Assembly: GCF_014207185.1 (NCBI RefSeq)
Contig: NZ_JACHCP010000008.1
Coordinates: forward strand, 124,001 to 188,000
From: Rhodanobacter sp. A1T4
GTDB taxonomy: Bacteria > Pseudomonadota > Gammaproteobacteria > Xanthomonadales > Rhodanobacteraceae
Direction: 5' to 3'
Length of the DNA: 64,000 bases
The notes under the pieces were generated by a model, which was given only the letters and a program-made list of their open reading frames with translations, searched no databases and was not told the DNA's origin. Shown one piece after another: positions 34,784 through 44,239 of this stretch (the first letter of the stretch is position 1; every line of letters begins with the position of its first letter). A program made the translations under genes and the position numbers.

Positions 34784-34937
34784 CACTGGTTTGAAAACGC
34801 GAAATGCAGCGTGCGTTGCGCCGTGAGCATGTTCGTTCGCAGCCAATAATGGACTTTGAGAAGCGGAGAGGGAACAGTGCCTACGCGGATTTTTCGTGTA
34901 AGCGATGTTCGCCCACGTTAGGCTTCGACGTTTGCCA

Positions 34938-35924
34938 TCAGTGCAACTCAGTCGTGTAGTTCACCGGAATCCACTGCCACGCTTTACCGTTCGCACTCAC
35001 ATGACCGAGGCCTGGGAAAGAGAGATGGGCGGCGCCGACAAGCGCACCGTCCTTGTAGGCGCGTGTAAACACTTTGGCTCGCGAGTCGGCGGCTTCCTTC
35101 GCATCGGTATCAAAAGCAATCGTGATCGACGGATTGTTGAACTGCACGGATCCGACGTGGATCGAGTCACCTACCAGCAGTAGATCCTGGCCCTTGCTCT
35201 CGACGAGGTAGGCGGTATGGCCCACCGTGTGGCCGGGGCTGGCCATCGATCTCACGCCGGGTACGATTTCTGCGTTGCCGTTGAACGACTGAAATTTCCC
35301 TGCGTCGATGTAGGGCTGTACCGAGGCCATGGCACCCTGGAAAAAGCCCTTGGAATCTACGGGAGCCTTGTCCATGTTGGCTTTGTTGAGCCAGTACGTT
35401 GCTTCATGCTGGTCGGCGTGAACAATGGCGTTGGGGAAGACGCGTTGTCCATTCGCGACGAGGCCACCTACATGATCAGGGTGCATATGCGTCAGCAGGA
35501 TGTCGTCCACCTGCTCGGGTGCGTAACCTGCAGCGCGCAAGTTGGCGATGAGTTTGCCAAGGGTAGGGCCGAACAACGTGCCTGCACCGGTATCCACAAG
35601 CACCAGGCGTGAGCCCGTATTGATCAGGAAGGCGTTGTCGGACACTTCCAGTGGCGAGCCCAAGAACGATTTCTTGAGCGTCGCATCGGTCAGTGCCGCC
35701 GGTTCACTCAGAAGCTTGTCGACGGGCAGATCCACGGTGCCATCGCTGATGACGGTGATTTCGAAATCGCCCAGCATGGTGCGATAGAAACCCGGCGCTT
35801 GGGTTTTGACCATTGGTGCCGCTGCGCTCACCGGGCCGGCAGTGAAGGCAACGCCGAACGTGCCCAGTGCCAAAGCGAGCACCGTGTTGCGAAGGAAGCG
35901 GGTAGGTAAAGACTTGAGGTTCAT
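34938..35924 (-). CDS. Secreted MBL-fold metallo-hydrolase
   Basis: 328 residues. Signal peptide about 1-34 (TVLALALGTFGVAFTAGPVSAA). The metallo-beta-lactamase fold is shown by LVLVDTGAG, the metal motif THMHPDHVGG (HxHxDH), a second metal His in SPGHTVGHTAYLVE, the bridging Asp in LLLVGDSIH, and a terminal His in GAAHLSFPGLGH. Members of this periplasmic group include quorum-signal lactonase-like and other hydrolases; the substrate is not readable. It diverges from a LysR gene, with a perfect inverted repeat between them, so that regulator probably controls it. A decayed piece of a second copy lies at 4783-4856. Confidence 0.85.
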   Translation of the reverse strand: MNLKSLPTRFLRNTVLALALGTFGVAFTAGPVSAAAPMVKTQAPGFYRTMLGDFEITVISDGTVDLPVDKLLSEPAALTDATLKKSFLGSPLEVSDNAFLINTGSRLVLVDTGAGTLFGPTLGKLIANLRAAGYAPEQVDDILLTHMHPDHVGGLVANGQRVFPNAIVHADQHEATYWLNKANMDKAPVDSKGFFQGAMASVQPYIDAGKFQSFNGNAEIVPGVRSMASPGHTVGHTAYLVESKGQDLLLVGDSIHVGSVQFNNPSITIAFDTDAKEAADSRAKVFTRAYKDGALVGAAHLSFPGLGHVSANGKAWQWIPVNYTTELH

Positions 35925-36023
35925 TGCGCGAGCTCTCCGTTAGCCCGACAGGGTTGGGTTTGTCGGTCGGCGAGAGTTTGTATCGTTGCGATAATTGGAA
36001 CAATAAGAAAATATGCAAATATC

Positions 36024-36042
36024 TATTGCGAAATACGCAATA
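36024..36042. promoter_or_regulatory. Candidate LysR operator
   Basis: TATTGCG and CGCAATA form a perfect 7-bp inverted repeat around AAATA and contain the T-N11-A pattern of LysR boxes. It lies 13 bases before the regulator's start and about 100 bases before the divergent hydrolase gene, a typical place for autorepression and divergent activation. Confidence 0.6.
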
Positions 36043-36055
36043 ATATTTGGATAGA

Positions 36056-36994
36056 ATGGCAAGCCTTATGATCGATGCGCTCAATGATTTTCTGGCAGTC
36101 GCCGCCTGCGGAAGCTTTTCTCAGGTAGCGAAGAAGCAGGCTGTTGCCGTGTCATCGGTGACACGCAAAATTGACTGGCTTGAAGCGGAAGTCGGTTCTC
36201 GGCTGTTTCACCGCAGTTCGCGTCGGGTCGTGCTCACCGATGCGGGTGAGCAGTTCATGCCTCGCGCACGTAACATCCTCAACGAACTCGCGGAAGCGAA
36301 AGAAGCCATCTCGTCGGCCAACGACGATCCGCGTGGACTGTTGTCCATAACGGCGCCTACGATCTTTGGTCGCCTGCATTTGGCGCCGGCGATCGCGAAT
36401 TTTTTGAGGCGCTATCCCGGTGTGGAGATCGAGCTCCATCTCAGCGATCAAGTCATTGACCTCGTAGAGCGTCGCCTTGATGTCGCGATTCGTATTGGCT
36501 TGCTTCCCGATAGTGATCTGCACGCAGTGACCTTGGCGCCACTACGCCAAATTACGTGTGTGAGTCCCAGCTACATCGAGCATGCGGGAAAGCCTGAAGA
36601 ACCTGGCGACTTGTTGCACCACGACTGCATCACGGTGGCAACGATGCCGGCAGCGGCGGGAGCGTGGTGCTATGAAGGTGTCAACCGAAACCAGCCACTT
36701 CCGGTTAGTGGTTGCCTGCGTACCGACGACAAGGGAGGCATGCTCCAAGGGGCACTGGCCGGGTTGGGGATTGTGCAATTGCCCAGTTGGCTTGTCTTCG
36801 AGGATATTCAGGCCGGTCGGCTGATCCCTTTATTTGCCGATATACCCCAGCCTTCACAGCGTGCCCGGCCGGCCATCCATGCTGTCCGTCTTCCAGGGCG
36901 TTCTCATGAAGTGAAGTCAAAACTCTTTATTGCGCACCTTCAACAGGCCGTGGGAATCCCGGCGTACTGGGATGTGTTGAGAGGAGTTGGCTAA
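36056..36994 (+). CDS. LysR-family transcriptional regulator
   Basis: 312 residues. The N-terminal winged helix (about 5-65) has the family pattern LNDFLAVAACGSFSQVAKKQAVAVSSVTRKIDWLEAEVGSRLFHRSSRRVVLTDAG, followed by a linker helix and the periplasmic-binding-like effector domain (LLSITAPTIFGRLHLAPAIANFLRRYPGVEIELHL...). Start could be 36056 or 36068; neither has a strong ribosome site. It is divergently arranged with the MBL-fold hydrolase gene, the likely target. The effector cannot be inferred. Confidence 0.88.
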   Translation: MASLMIDALNDFLAVAACGSFSQVAKKQAVAVSSVTRKIDWLEAEVGSRLFHRSSRRVVLTDAGEQFMPRARNILNELAEAKEAISSANDDPRGLLSITAPTIFGRLHLAPAIANFLRRYPGVEIELHLSDQVIDLVERRLDVAIRIGLLPDSDLHAVTLAPLRQITCVSPSYIEHAGKPEEPGDLLHHDCITVATMPAAAGAWCYEGVNRNQPLPVSGCLRTDDKGGMLQGALAGLGIVQLPSWLVFEDIQAGRLIPLFADIPQPSQRARPAIHAVRLPGRSHEVKSKLFIAHLQQAVGIPAYWDVLRGVG

Positions 36995-37146
36995 TCACTC
37001 CAGCCCTTTCCGCCTTATCGTGGGCCATGTCGTGCTCTGGCTGCGGTGAATGTCTGTCCATAACGCGGTCCTACCGACATCCCCCGCTTTGAGTGACAGT
37101 CGACTTTAGAATACGGCCGTCACTGACCGCCTGCTAATTTCTGCGC

Positions 37147-37181
37147 AAAAAACCAGGAGCCCGCAGCGAGCGGACTCCTGG
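37147..37181 (-). terminator. Terminator of the S53 peptidase gene
   Basis: Read on the minus strand, CCAGGAGTCCGC pairs with GCGGGCTCCTGG (one mismatch) around TCGCT and is followed by six T. It begins 20 bases after the peptidase stop codon. Confidence 0.88.
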
Positions 37182-37200
37182 GCGTCGACTACTGCATTAC

Positions 37201-38979
37201 TTAGGGATTGGTGGCCGTGATAAAGCCAGGGGTTGCGCCAATGAAAGTGCTTGCCGCCTGGATATCGAAACTACCCCAGCCGGTGGCGTTATCTCGTCCG
37301 GTGGTGGCCGAGTAATAGCCATTATTGCCAGTGGTGACATCGTGGAACGGGAAGCTGCTTGCATAGGCATAGAGCGCCGGCGCGGCGAAACCCAGACCGT
37401 TGTTATTCGCGGTCTCCAGGCGAGCCCAGGAACCGACGAACAACGGCGAGGCCAGGCTGGTGCCACCGTTTGTGTAATACCCCGACTGCGAGATACCTGA
37501 GGTCGAGCTCTTGGTGAAGTAGACGATGATCGGCGAATTCGTCCAGTCCGCGTCGAAAGCCACATCCGGCACTTCACGATGCGGATAGCTGCTCGACTGC
37601 CAGCTCGGCGTGGCTTCGGAACCGCTGATGCCGCCACCGCTGTAGGGCCAGGAGGCCTCCGAGGTGTAGACGTCGGACGTGCTGGTGCTCAGGGTCGTGC
37701 CGCCGGCCGCTACTACATAGGGCGAGCTCGCCGGGTAGTTCACCGAGAGCGTGGTCTTGCTGCCGTAAGCACCGTTTTCAGGAGCCGAACCGTTCAGAGG
37801 GCAAGGATAGGAGCCGTTATCGCCGGTCGCGGCTGAGAAGGTCTGTCCCTGCGTTACACCAAGCTGGAATGCCGAGTCCGCGAAGCCTGGCGCACCGTCG
37901 CACTCGGGTTCTCCCCAAGACATGTTGATCACCTTGGCGGTGTTGTCGCTCACTGCTTTGTTGATCACCTGCAGCAGGCCGCTGTTGCTGGCGCCACTGG
38001 AACCGTTGGTGCTGCTGTAGGTGCCACCATCGGTGTAGAAGATCAGCTTCTGCACGCCGCCGCTGACGCCGACGATGGCCTGCGCGTCCATGCCCCATTC
38101 GCCCTGACCGCTATCGTCGCTGCTGCTCTTGGTCGTGGTCGAGACGATCGAAGTCGGCACGGCAGTGACCTTCTGACCGCTTTCGAACTGGGTCAGGTCG
38201 TTCACTGCATTGGTCATGCTGCCCCAGCCGATGATCGCCACCGTTGTCTTGGTAGCTACCGCTGTGCTGCCCGCGTCGTAAACCGTGGCGAACTCCTGCG
38301 GATAATACGCGTGCGCCGACGAATTGCCGGTCACCGAAACAACGGTATAGGCAGGACGCAGCTGCGATGCCGGCAACGAGAATGTGTGCGCCTGATGCAG
38401 CGTTTGCAGGCCAAGTACTTGATCGACTTGCCCACTCAGAGTCGCCGGCACCTGGACATCGGATGTGTTGGCAATGCCGCTATGCCCGTTCCGGGTAAAG
38501 TGCCCGACTTCGGTGTGGAATGCGCTGCGCGCCGCACCCACCGTGCCGTCAGCCGTCACCAACAAACGGTTCGGTGCAATCTGTACATGGGTGAAGCCCT
38601 GCTGGGTGAGGTAATCCGCTACGGCTTGGGCCTGCTGCTGGGTCGGCGCGAAATTCGCCGCGCTCTCCTGGCTGGTCAGGAACTGGTGGTAGGACGGACC
38701 GGGATGGAACAGCTCTTGGGTATAGCTATCCAGCACATCCTTGTTACGCAGTTTCAACGCTACGGTAATGGACACCAGCTCCTGATCCGCCGCATAGCCG
38801 TTAAAGGCGGCATCGGCGGTATCAGGCACTTGCGTGCGGGTTGCCGCCCACGCCGCGGCATCAGCGCCGTGCGCAGCAGGGGCGACCATCAGGCCTTGCA
38901 TACCGATCGCCAATGCCAACGCCACTGCTAGACGTCCACGTGTAAAAGTGCGCGACATACCGTTTGCAAAATTCGTCAT
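37201..38979 (-). CDS. Secreted S53 (sedolisin/kumamolisin) serine-carboxyl peptidase
   Basis: 592 residues from the ATG at 38979. Signal peptide within the first 37 residues (LAVALALAIGMQGLMVAPAAHG). A pro-domain follows (VSITVALKLRNKDVLDSYTQELFHPGPSYHQFLT ... ANTSDVQVPATLSGQVDQVLGL), the activation peptide of family S53. The catalytic domain has Glu and Asp in GEWGMDAQ (ExxxD), a downstream acidic oxyanion region, and the Ser in GGTSLASP. The C-terminal calcium site is seen in FHDVTTGNNG ... ATGWGSFD. Such enzymes are made as zymogens, secreted, and self-activate at acid pH. CGTTATCG-type motifs lie 190-280 bases upstream and are shared with the regulator gene at 42453. Confidence 0.9.
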   Translation of the reverse strand: MTNFANGMSRTFTRGRLAVALALAIGMQGLMVAPAAHGADAAAWAATRTQVPDTADAAFNGYAADQELVSITVALKLRNKDVLDSYTQELFHPGPSYHQFLTSQESAANFAPTQQQAQAVADYLTQQGFTHVQIAPNRLLVTADGTVGAARSAFHTEVGHFTRNGHSGIANTSDVQVPATLSGQVDQVLGLQTLHQAHTFSLPASQLRPAYTVVSVTGNSSAHAYYPQEFATVYDAGSTAVATKTTVAIIGWGSMTNAVNDLTQFESGQKVTAVPTSIVSTTTKSSSDDSGQGEWGMDAQAIVGVSGGVQKLIFYTDGGTYSSTNGSSGASNSGLLQVINKAVSDNTAKVINMSWGEPECDGAPGFADSAFQLGVTQGQTFSAATGDNGSYPCPLNGSAPENGAYGSKTTLSVNYPASSPYVVAAGGTTLSTSTSDVYTSEASWPYSGGGISGSEATPSWQSSSYPHREVPDVAFDADWTNSPIIVYFTKSSTSGISQSGYYTNGGTSLASPLFVGSWARLETANNNGLGFAAPALYAYASSFPFHDVTTGNNGYYSATTGRDNATGWGSFDIQAASTFIGATPGFITATNP

Positions 38980-39477
38980 ATTGGAAATACTCCCAAAGTC
39001 AGTTGAACCAGCTTCTGTAAAATTCATCGCGGCTTTTACCCCGCGCCCCAACGAGCTCCCCACGGACGCCTTACCTTCGTGCAACCGCCTTGCAAAGCGT
39101 CCCATTCAATCTAGCAAATTCATTTGGCCATTTATACGGGCAATTGAATATGAGCGTACGGCGCGTGCGATAACTTCGCCTTATCGTTGGTTCTGATGAG
39201 GAAGTAGTCGCAATTAGTCAGGCGCCGCAAGACAGGTGATTAGGAAGCGTTATCGGGGGTAGGGCGCACGTTTGAATATCCGATGGCGTGATCAGATAGC
39301 CGCATTCATTGCTCGCTGCGGCTATTTGCACCAGAGCCAAAAAACTGGCCAGTCAGGGAGTACCAAAAATATCAGTTTTAGTTATTTATCGAAGAACCTC
39401 CCTTTTGCCGAGAGGCTCTCACAGGCAATGGTCGACGCGCATCCTTGCGCACTCTTCTCCTTGTGCACTCTTCACTA
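38980..39477. other. Intergenic region between two S53 peptidase genes
   Basis: About 500 bases holding the promoter region of the first peptidase. It contains CGATAA-N7-TTATCG at 39168-39186 and a 16-base sequence at 39247-39262 that recurs at 43610-43625. No gene is supported. Confidence 0.45.
39168..39262. promoter_or_regulatory. CGTTATCG-type motifs upstream of the S53 peptidase gene
   Basis: A 6-bp inverted repeat (CGATAA, 39168-39173; TTATCG, 39181-39186) is followed by GCGTTATCGGGGGTAG at 39247-39262. The latter is identical to 43610-43625 ahead of the TrmB/LuxR-type regulator gene. They may be binding sites of that regulator. Confidence 0.35.
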
Positions 39478-42018
39478 TCAGAGCGATATGTTCCAGTTGT
39501 TCAACGTGCCGTGGTCACCGCTACCGTACAAGTCGAAGTCATACACCGTCAGCGTCCAGGTCCCGTTGGCAACCACATTCCCTGTAGTGGGAACTGTAAA
39601 GGTCGTGTTGAGACTACCAACGGTCGTGAAGTTAGGCTCTTGTATCCAAACGGTGTTGCCCGCCGGATCGGTGATCCCGACATACAGGTCGCCTGACATG
39701 TTATGGGTGATGTTGACGTGGACTTGTACCGTCGATTCGGTGTCGCCCGACACGCCGGAGACTGTGATGGGGCTGGTGACGTAAGCGTCATCACCGATAG
39801 TGACGGGCGAGGTACTGTAGAACACGCGGCCACCGCTTGCGGTAGCCGTCACCGAAGCCGTCTTCGAGCTGGTCTTGCCGCTCGTGCTGTCTGTCACCGT
39901 TTCGGTGACGTTATAGGTGCCAGCAGCGGCATAGGTGTGGCTCGGGCTGGCGACGGCCGACGTGCTTCCGTCGCCGAACGTCCACGCATGCGAGCCGATG
40001 GTGCCGCCCGAATCCGTGGAGCTATCGGTGAAGGTCGCCGTCAAACCGCTGACGGTGTCGGTGAAGTTAGCCGTCGGTGTGCCACCTGTGGCGCCACTGC
40101 TGACCGTCACCGACGCCGTCTTGGCGCTGGTCTTGCCGCTGACGCTGTCGGTCACCGTCTCGGTCACGCTGTAAGTACCCGCGGCCGTATAGGCGTGGCT
40201 TGGGCTGGTGGCCGTCGAAGTGCTGCCGTCGCCGAAGATCCACGCATGCGAGCTGATGGTGCCGCCCGAATCGGTGGAGCTATCGGTGAAGGTAGCGGTC
40301 AGGCCACTGATCGTGTCGGTGAAGTTGGCAGTCGGTGTACCACCCGTGCTGCCGCCCCCGGTAACGTTGGCCACGAAGTTCGCGATGTTGATCGAACCGA
40401 AGCCGCTGGCGTAATCCCAGCCCACGGCGGCGGTTTCACCCGGTGAACCATTCCACGCATTGTTGCCCGTGGTGACGTCGTGGAAGTCCGTCGCGTAGTT
40501 CTTCGCGGCATCCGCGTAGATCAGCGGAGCGGCGAAGCCAAGCGAGGACTTGGTAGCCAGCGTGCGTGCCCACACGCCCACAAACAGCGGCGAGGCAAGG
40601 CTGGTACCGCCGTACTGTGCGTTGCTACCGTGGAGGATTATGGTGCTGCCGGATTCCGGTGCGGCCTCCAACGCTATGTCGGGCATGCCACGATAGTTGC
40701 TGCCGTTGTTCGCACCGACATTCTTCTGCCAGCTCGGCTGCGCTTCGAAGGTGCTCACGCCGCCGCCACCGGCACCCTCAGCGGTGCTCCACACAGCTTC
40801 CGAGTCATACGTGGTGCCTGTGGTGTACAGGTTGGTGCCGCCCACCGCGACCACGTACTGCGAATTGCCTGGCCAGCCAACCGTGTTGGTGCCATTGGCG
40901 CACTCGTTGGAGCCCGTGTCGCCGGTGGCAACCGAGAACGTCTGGCCTTGCGCAACGGCCTGTTCGAAGATGTTGTCGCCGGTGTCGACATCATTCGTTT
41001 CCATGCCGCTCTCGCACTCGCCGAGTGAGACGTTGATGATCCGCACGGTGTTGTCGGTAACTGCCGTGTTGAAGGCATCGATGATCGGCTGGTCATTCAT
41101 GCTCGAGGTGGCGTACAGGGTGAGCGACTTGACGCCGCCGGACATGCCGGCGATGTTCTGGGTGTCAATATCCCACTCGGCGTCGCCACTGACGTCGGTG
41201 CTACCACTATCCACCGGCACCACGTTCAGCGGGATATTGCCGAGACTGGGGTGCTGGCCCAGGAACGTGCTGAAATCGCTCTGCACGTTCGTCATGCTGC
41301 CTTCGGTGATGACGCCGACGTTGACGCTCGATCCGGTGACCGTGCTGCCAACGTTGTAGATCGCCGGGAAATCGGTCGGACTGTGCGCGCTCATGGTGCC
41401 GCTGGCGTTGGTGCTCACTCCACTTGTCGTAAGCGGCCGCGCATAGGTATGGAAGATATGTACGTTCTGCAGGCCCAGTACTCCCTGTACCGTCCCTTGC
41501 AGCGCGGCTGGAATCTTCACGTCGCTGGAGTTGGCGTAAGCGTCGCGGCCATCATGCGTCCTCACCCTCACGAATGACGTCTGGAACGCGGCGGCGGCGG
41601 TGTCGGCACGCCCCGTTGCGGTCACCAATTGCCGATTGGGGGCGATCGTGACATTCGAGAAGCCGGCTTTATTCAGATAGTCCGCCACGGCTTGTGCCTG
41701 CGCCTGGGTCGGTGCGTACGTCTCCGCGAACTGGGCCGACGTCAGATTGGAATGATGCGGATCGGCGATGAACGCATCCAACTGGGCCTTGTTGCGCAGC
41801 TTCAGCGAAACCGCTACTCGCATCGGTTGCGCCTGGCTCAGCAGGCCAGTGACCTGGTCACCTGTGTCCAACTGCGTTGCGTGACGTACGGTGGCGAACA
41901 GGGGGCTGGCCACCGCATTGCTTGCCGGTGCGGCAGACACCGACGCGGCCATGGTCATACTGATGGCCGCGGCCAGCAGCTTGAGGCGCGTAGGGTTGTG
42001 GCGTGTGTAGTTCGACAT
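39478..42018 (-). CDS. Secreted S53 peptidase with two PKD domains and a P-domain
   Basis: 846 residues; GGAG lies eight bases before the ATG. Signal peptide about 1-29. The pro-domain (MRVAVSLKLRNKAQLDAFIADPHHSNLT ... NSSDVKIPAALQGTVQGVLGL) parallels the neighbouring peptidase. Catalytic Glu/Asp are in DAEWDIDTQ and Ser in YGGTSLASP; the calcium site is FHDVTTGNNAWNG ... GFGSINIANF. Two near-identical PKD domains follow (ANFTDT.SGLTATFTDSSTD), then a proprotein-convertase P-domain at the C-terminus (STVQVHVNITHNMSGDLYVGI ... WTLTVYDFDLYGSGDHGTL). PKD and P-domains in secreted proteases usually aid substrate binding or folding. The architecture suggests a type II secretion substrate, although no secretion genes are nearby. 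Confidence 0.9.
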   Translation of the reverse strand: MSNYTRHNPTRLKLLAAAISMTMAASVSAAPASNAVASPLFATVRHATQLDTGDQVTGLLSQAQPMRVAVSLKLRNKAQLDAFIADPHHSNLTSAQFAETYAPTQAQAQAVADYLNKAGFSNVTIAPNRQLVTATGRADTAAAAFQTSFVRVRTHDGRDAYANSSDVKIPAALQGTVQGVLGLQNVHIFHTYARPLTTSGVSTNASGTMSAHSPTDFPAIYNVGSTVTGSSVNVGVITEGSMTNVQSDFSTFLGQHPSLGNIPLNVVPVDSGSTDVSGDAEWDIDTQNIAGMSGGVKSLTLYATSSMNDQPIIDAFNTAVTDNTVRIINVSLGECESGMETNDVDTGDNIFEQAVAQGQTFSVATGDTGSNECANGTNTVGWPGNSQYVVAVGGTNLYTTGTTYDSEAVWSTAEGAGGGGVSTFEAQPSWQKNVGANNGSNYRGMPDIALEAAPESGSTIILHGSNAQYGGTSLASPLFVGVWARTLATKSSLGFAAPLIYADAAKNYATDFHDVTTGNNAWNGSPGETAAVGWDYASGFGSINIANFVANVTGGGSTGGTPTANFTDTISGLTATFTDSSTDSGGTISSHAWIFGDGSTSTATSPSHAYTAAGTYSVTETVTDSVSGKTSAKTASVTVSSGATGGTPTANFTDTVSGLTATFTDSSTDSGGTIGSHAWTFGDGSTSAVASPSHTYAAAGTYNVTETVTDSTSGKTSSKTASVTATASGGRVFYSTSPVTIGDDAYVTSPITVSGVSGDTESTVQVHVNITHNMSGDLYVGITDPAGNTVWIQEPNFTTVGSLNTTFTVPTTGNVVANGTWTLTVYDFDLYGSGDHGTLNNWNISL
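39829..40346 (-). repeat. Tandem PKD-domain repeat inside the peptidase gene
   Basis: Two units about 258 bases (86 codons) apart encode nearly the same PKD sequence; for example the PTANFTDT segment lies near 40340 and again near 40080. DNA identity is high, so unit number may change by recombination. Confidence 0.75.
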
Positions 42019-42452
42019 GAATGAACTCCGGTTGGTTTTTATAAGGACAAACGGGGCTGATGCGGCTACGTGAGCCCCATGCGCTAGTCTTTAATTCTTT
42101 GCCGCACGTCAGTGCGGCCCCTCCACTCAAGAATTGCCCGGCGACACGCAAAACCCAAAAACGCCGACGCTCCCAACTCTCCATGTACCTCGGCATCGCA
42201 ATCGGTCAATTCAGTGCATTACTTTCTGACTGAAGCATCCATGCGTATGGCAAAGTTTCCCTAAGTAACACGCGATTAACCGCATCAAAGAATTCCCCAG
42301 CGCTAATCGCCTGCAAAGAAATAGCATGAAAACTTGGCGGGAATTGGCCATGGCTGATTTCCGCCTTTTATTGACGGATAATCGCCATGACGGATTACCG
42401 TCAGCGAGAAGACTTGAGTCCCTCGTTGACCTAACGAAGGCCGGAAGATCCG
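42019..42452. other. Upstream region of the PKD-bearing peptidase gene
   Basis: No gene is supported. An imperfect inverted repeat TGACGGATAATC (42372-42383) / GATTACCGTCA (42393-42403) lies here; without a T-run on either strand it looks more like an operator than a terminator. Confidence 0.4.
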
Positions 42453-43475
42453 TTACCTCGATTTGCTTACCGCACGCATTGCTGCGTTCCAGCCAGCCTG
42501 AAAACGCGTGTTGGCTTTCAGTCGTTTTTGCAACAGAGAGATGCGACGCTCAAACGTGCGTTCGGATATTTTTAGACGATTCGCGATCACCTGGTCTTTC
42601 AGGCCATTCGCGAGAAATGCGACGAGTTGCTCCAACTCGGCGGACTCGAATTTACCCGCGTTGGTGTCGAGTGCACCATCCGCTCTGATTGGTACGGCGA
42701 GTTGCCACAACATGTCGAAATGCGCGCACAGCGTATCGAGCAACAGTGATGGTCGAAGCAGCAGACCAGAGTCACTAGCGCTTTTTAAATGCAATGGCAC
42801 CAACGCCATGCGACGATCGATGATGGCGGCCTTGATCGGCACCCCTTCGTACAGCCGCTGCTCCTCGCCAGCGATGAGGCAGTCTTGAATATGTTGAGCA
42901 CCCGCGGGCCAGTCCAACTTCGTGGTGTCACATATGGTCCGGCAAATCACTTTGCGGTCTTTCATGGACACATGCGTGGCCATGTGCGTTTCGAAAGGAT
43001 TTACATATGGAGGGCGGTCAAATTCGAGTATTTCGTACTTTGCATTTTCGTAGAATTGACTGATGACGCGCGTCAAGGCATCGCGTCCGGTAATCAGTTC
43101 GACGGTCAACTCGTCACCCTTATCGGCGCTGCTCAATGGCCGTATCTTCGCTAAGCGTTCGCCCAGGCCCAAGGCGGCTTGCAACCCACTCTGACGTTGG
43201 GCGACCAGTGCACCAAAGGCCAGGTCAGGCGCAACCGCGTGGTACTTCGCTACGCGTTCAGGAGAGCGAGTGACGAAACCCTTGGATTCGAGGTCGCCAA
43301 GCAAGCGGCGAACGTGACCCGCAGAAAAATTGCTTGCGGCGACGACATCGACAGGCGTAGATCCAGGGCGTTCGAGCAAGCTTTCGTAAACTTTAAGCTC
43401 GTCCACCTTCATGTCGAGCGCCCGTAAAGCGTCCGTCTCGGTTCGGCTAGATTGATTTTGCAAGTCGACTCCCAT
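42453..43475 (-). CDS. TrmB-like/LuxR-type helix-turn-helix regulator
   Basis: 340 residues from the ATG at 43475 (a TTG 14 codons upstream is less likely). The N-terminal winged helix (about 20-85: ALDMKVDELKVYESLLERPG, AGHVRRLLGDLESKGFVTR) resembles the TrmB family. A middle domain of about 170 residues follows (ELTVELITGRDALTRVISQFYENAKYEILEFDRPPY). The C-terminal 65 residues are a LuxR-type helix-turn-helix (ELEQLVAFLANGLKDQVIANRLKISERTFERRISLLQKRLKANTRFQAG). Proteins with this layout are known in actinobacteria and proteobacteria as regulators of unknown input. Adjacent S53 peptidase genes on the same strand, and the shared 16-base motif, make them possible targets. Confidence 0.7.
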   Translation of the reverse strand: MGVDLQNQSSRTETDALRALDMKVDELKVYESLLERPGSTPVDVVAASNFSAGHVRRLLGDLESKGFVTRSPERVAKYHAVAPDLAFGALVAQRQSGLQAALGLGERLAKIRPLSSADKGDELTVELITGRDALTRVISQFYENAKYEILEFDRPPYVNPFETHMATHVSMKDRKVICRTICDTTKLDWPAGAQHIQDCLIAGEEQRLYEGVPIKAAIIDRRMALVPLHLKSASDSGLLLRPSLLLDTLCAHFDMLWQLAVPIRADGALDTNAGKFESAELEQLVAFLANGLKDQVIANRLKISERTFERRISLLQKRLKANTRFQAGWNAAMRAVSKSR

Positions 43476-43609
43476 TGTTAGCTCTGGTGCAAATTGAGAT
43501 GAGCCAGTGATTTGCAAAGGACCTGGACTAATACTGCTGCGTGGTCACGCTCAAACACACGTGATATCGGATCGCGTGGCCGAGCGGATGCCGAGCAAGT
43601 GATCAGGGA

Positions 43610-43645
43610 GCGTTATCGGGGGTAGCTTTGTCACCCGCGATAACG
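43610..43645. promoter_or_regulatory. Inverted repeat upstream of the TrmB/LuxR-type regulator
   Basis: CGTTATCGGGGGT (43611-43623) pairs with ACCCGCGATAACG (43633-43645) with one mismatch around a nine-base loop. No T-run follows on either strand. The left arm belongs to the 16-base sequence repeated at 39247. It lies 135 bases before the regulator's start, so an operator is more likely than a terminator. Confidence 0.45.
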
Positions 43646-43696
43646 ATCATCTTGTGGACCTAGCGAACGATGCCACCAGGGGCTTTTCAAAGGCTA

Positions 43697-44047
43697 TCAA
43701 TCGTAGACATTGGTGATAAGTCGCGGTGTGGCTGCGGGTTGGGCCGCACGGAGATAGTCTCTGAAGTAGCTGAGTAAGCGTTCCTGCTCCGAGTCTGTGA
43801 TTGGCTCTATGCGCGTTGTGTGTTGCACCGATGTCGTTGTGCCAGAGCTCGTGCACTGCATGTTCGTAGGCGCGGCTGGAATGCTTTCGGTCGCTGTTGT
43901 GGCCGACGTCGCCACGGCACAGGTGGGCACGGTAATGGCGCCACCGAAAGTAATCTTTCCATCGAATGTCGCATGAGCATTTGATGCGATGGCCATGGTT
44001 GTGACCCAAAGAGAGAAAACAGCGATTTCACGCATCAAACAATTCAT
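43697..44047 (-). CDS. Small secreted protein resembling a fimbrial subunit
   Basis: 116 residues from the ATG at 44047, five bases after a near-perfect GGAGGT; an in-frame ATG four codons earlier overlaps that site and is unlikely. Signal peptide about 1-26 (IAVFSLWVTTMAIASNAHA). The mature start TFDGKITFGGAITVPTCAV is like the first strand of type 1 fimbrial subunits, with a second Cys further on (NMQCTSSG). It is shorter than a normal fimbrial subunit and lacks the usual C-terminal Tyr-containing motif, and no chaperone/usher genes are near. Possibly a minor or decayed subunit. Confidence 0.55.
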   Translation of the reverse strand: MNCLMREIAVFSLWVTTMAIASNAHATFDGKITFGGAITVPTCAVATSATTATESIPAAPTNMQCTSSGTTTSVQHTTRIEPITDSEQERLLSYFRDYLRAAQPAATPRLITNVYD

Positions 44048-44239
44048 AGTTACCTCCATCGATCAACTGCACGGCGCGCCTCGCGCACGGTCAGTGCCTC
44101 AGGATAGGTATGCGTAAATGTCCGGGTGTACACGACACCTTCAAGTAAAATGTTTGAGTACGCATCGCAGCGTCGTCGCCACTCTGCCGCACACTGCGAT
44201 GGTTTATCGCTGGCAAGGCGCGTTGCGCTTGGGAAACAG

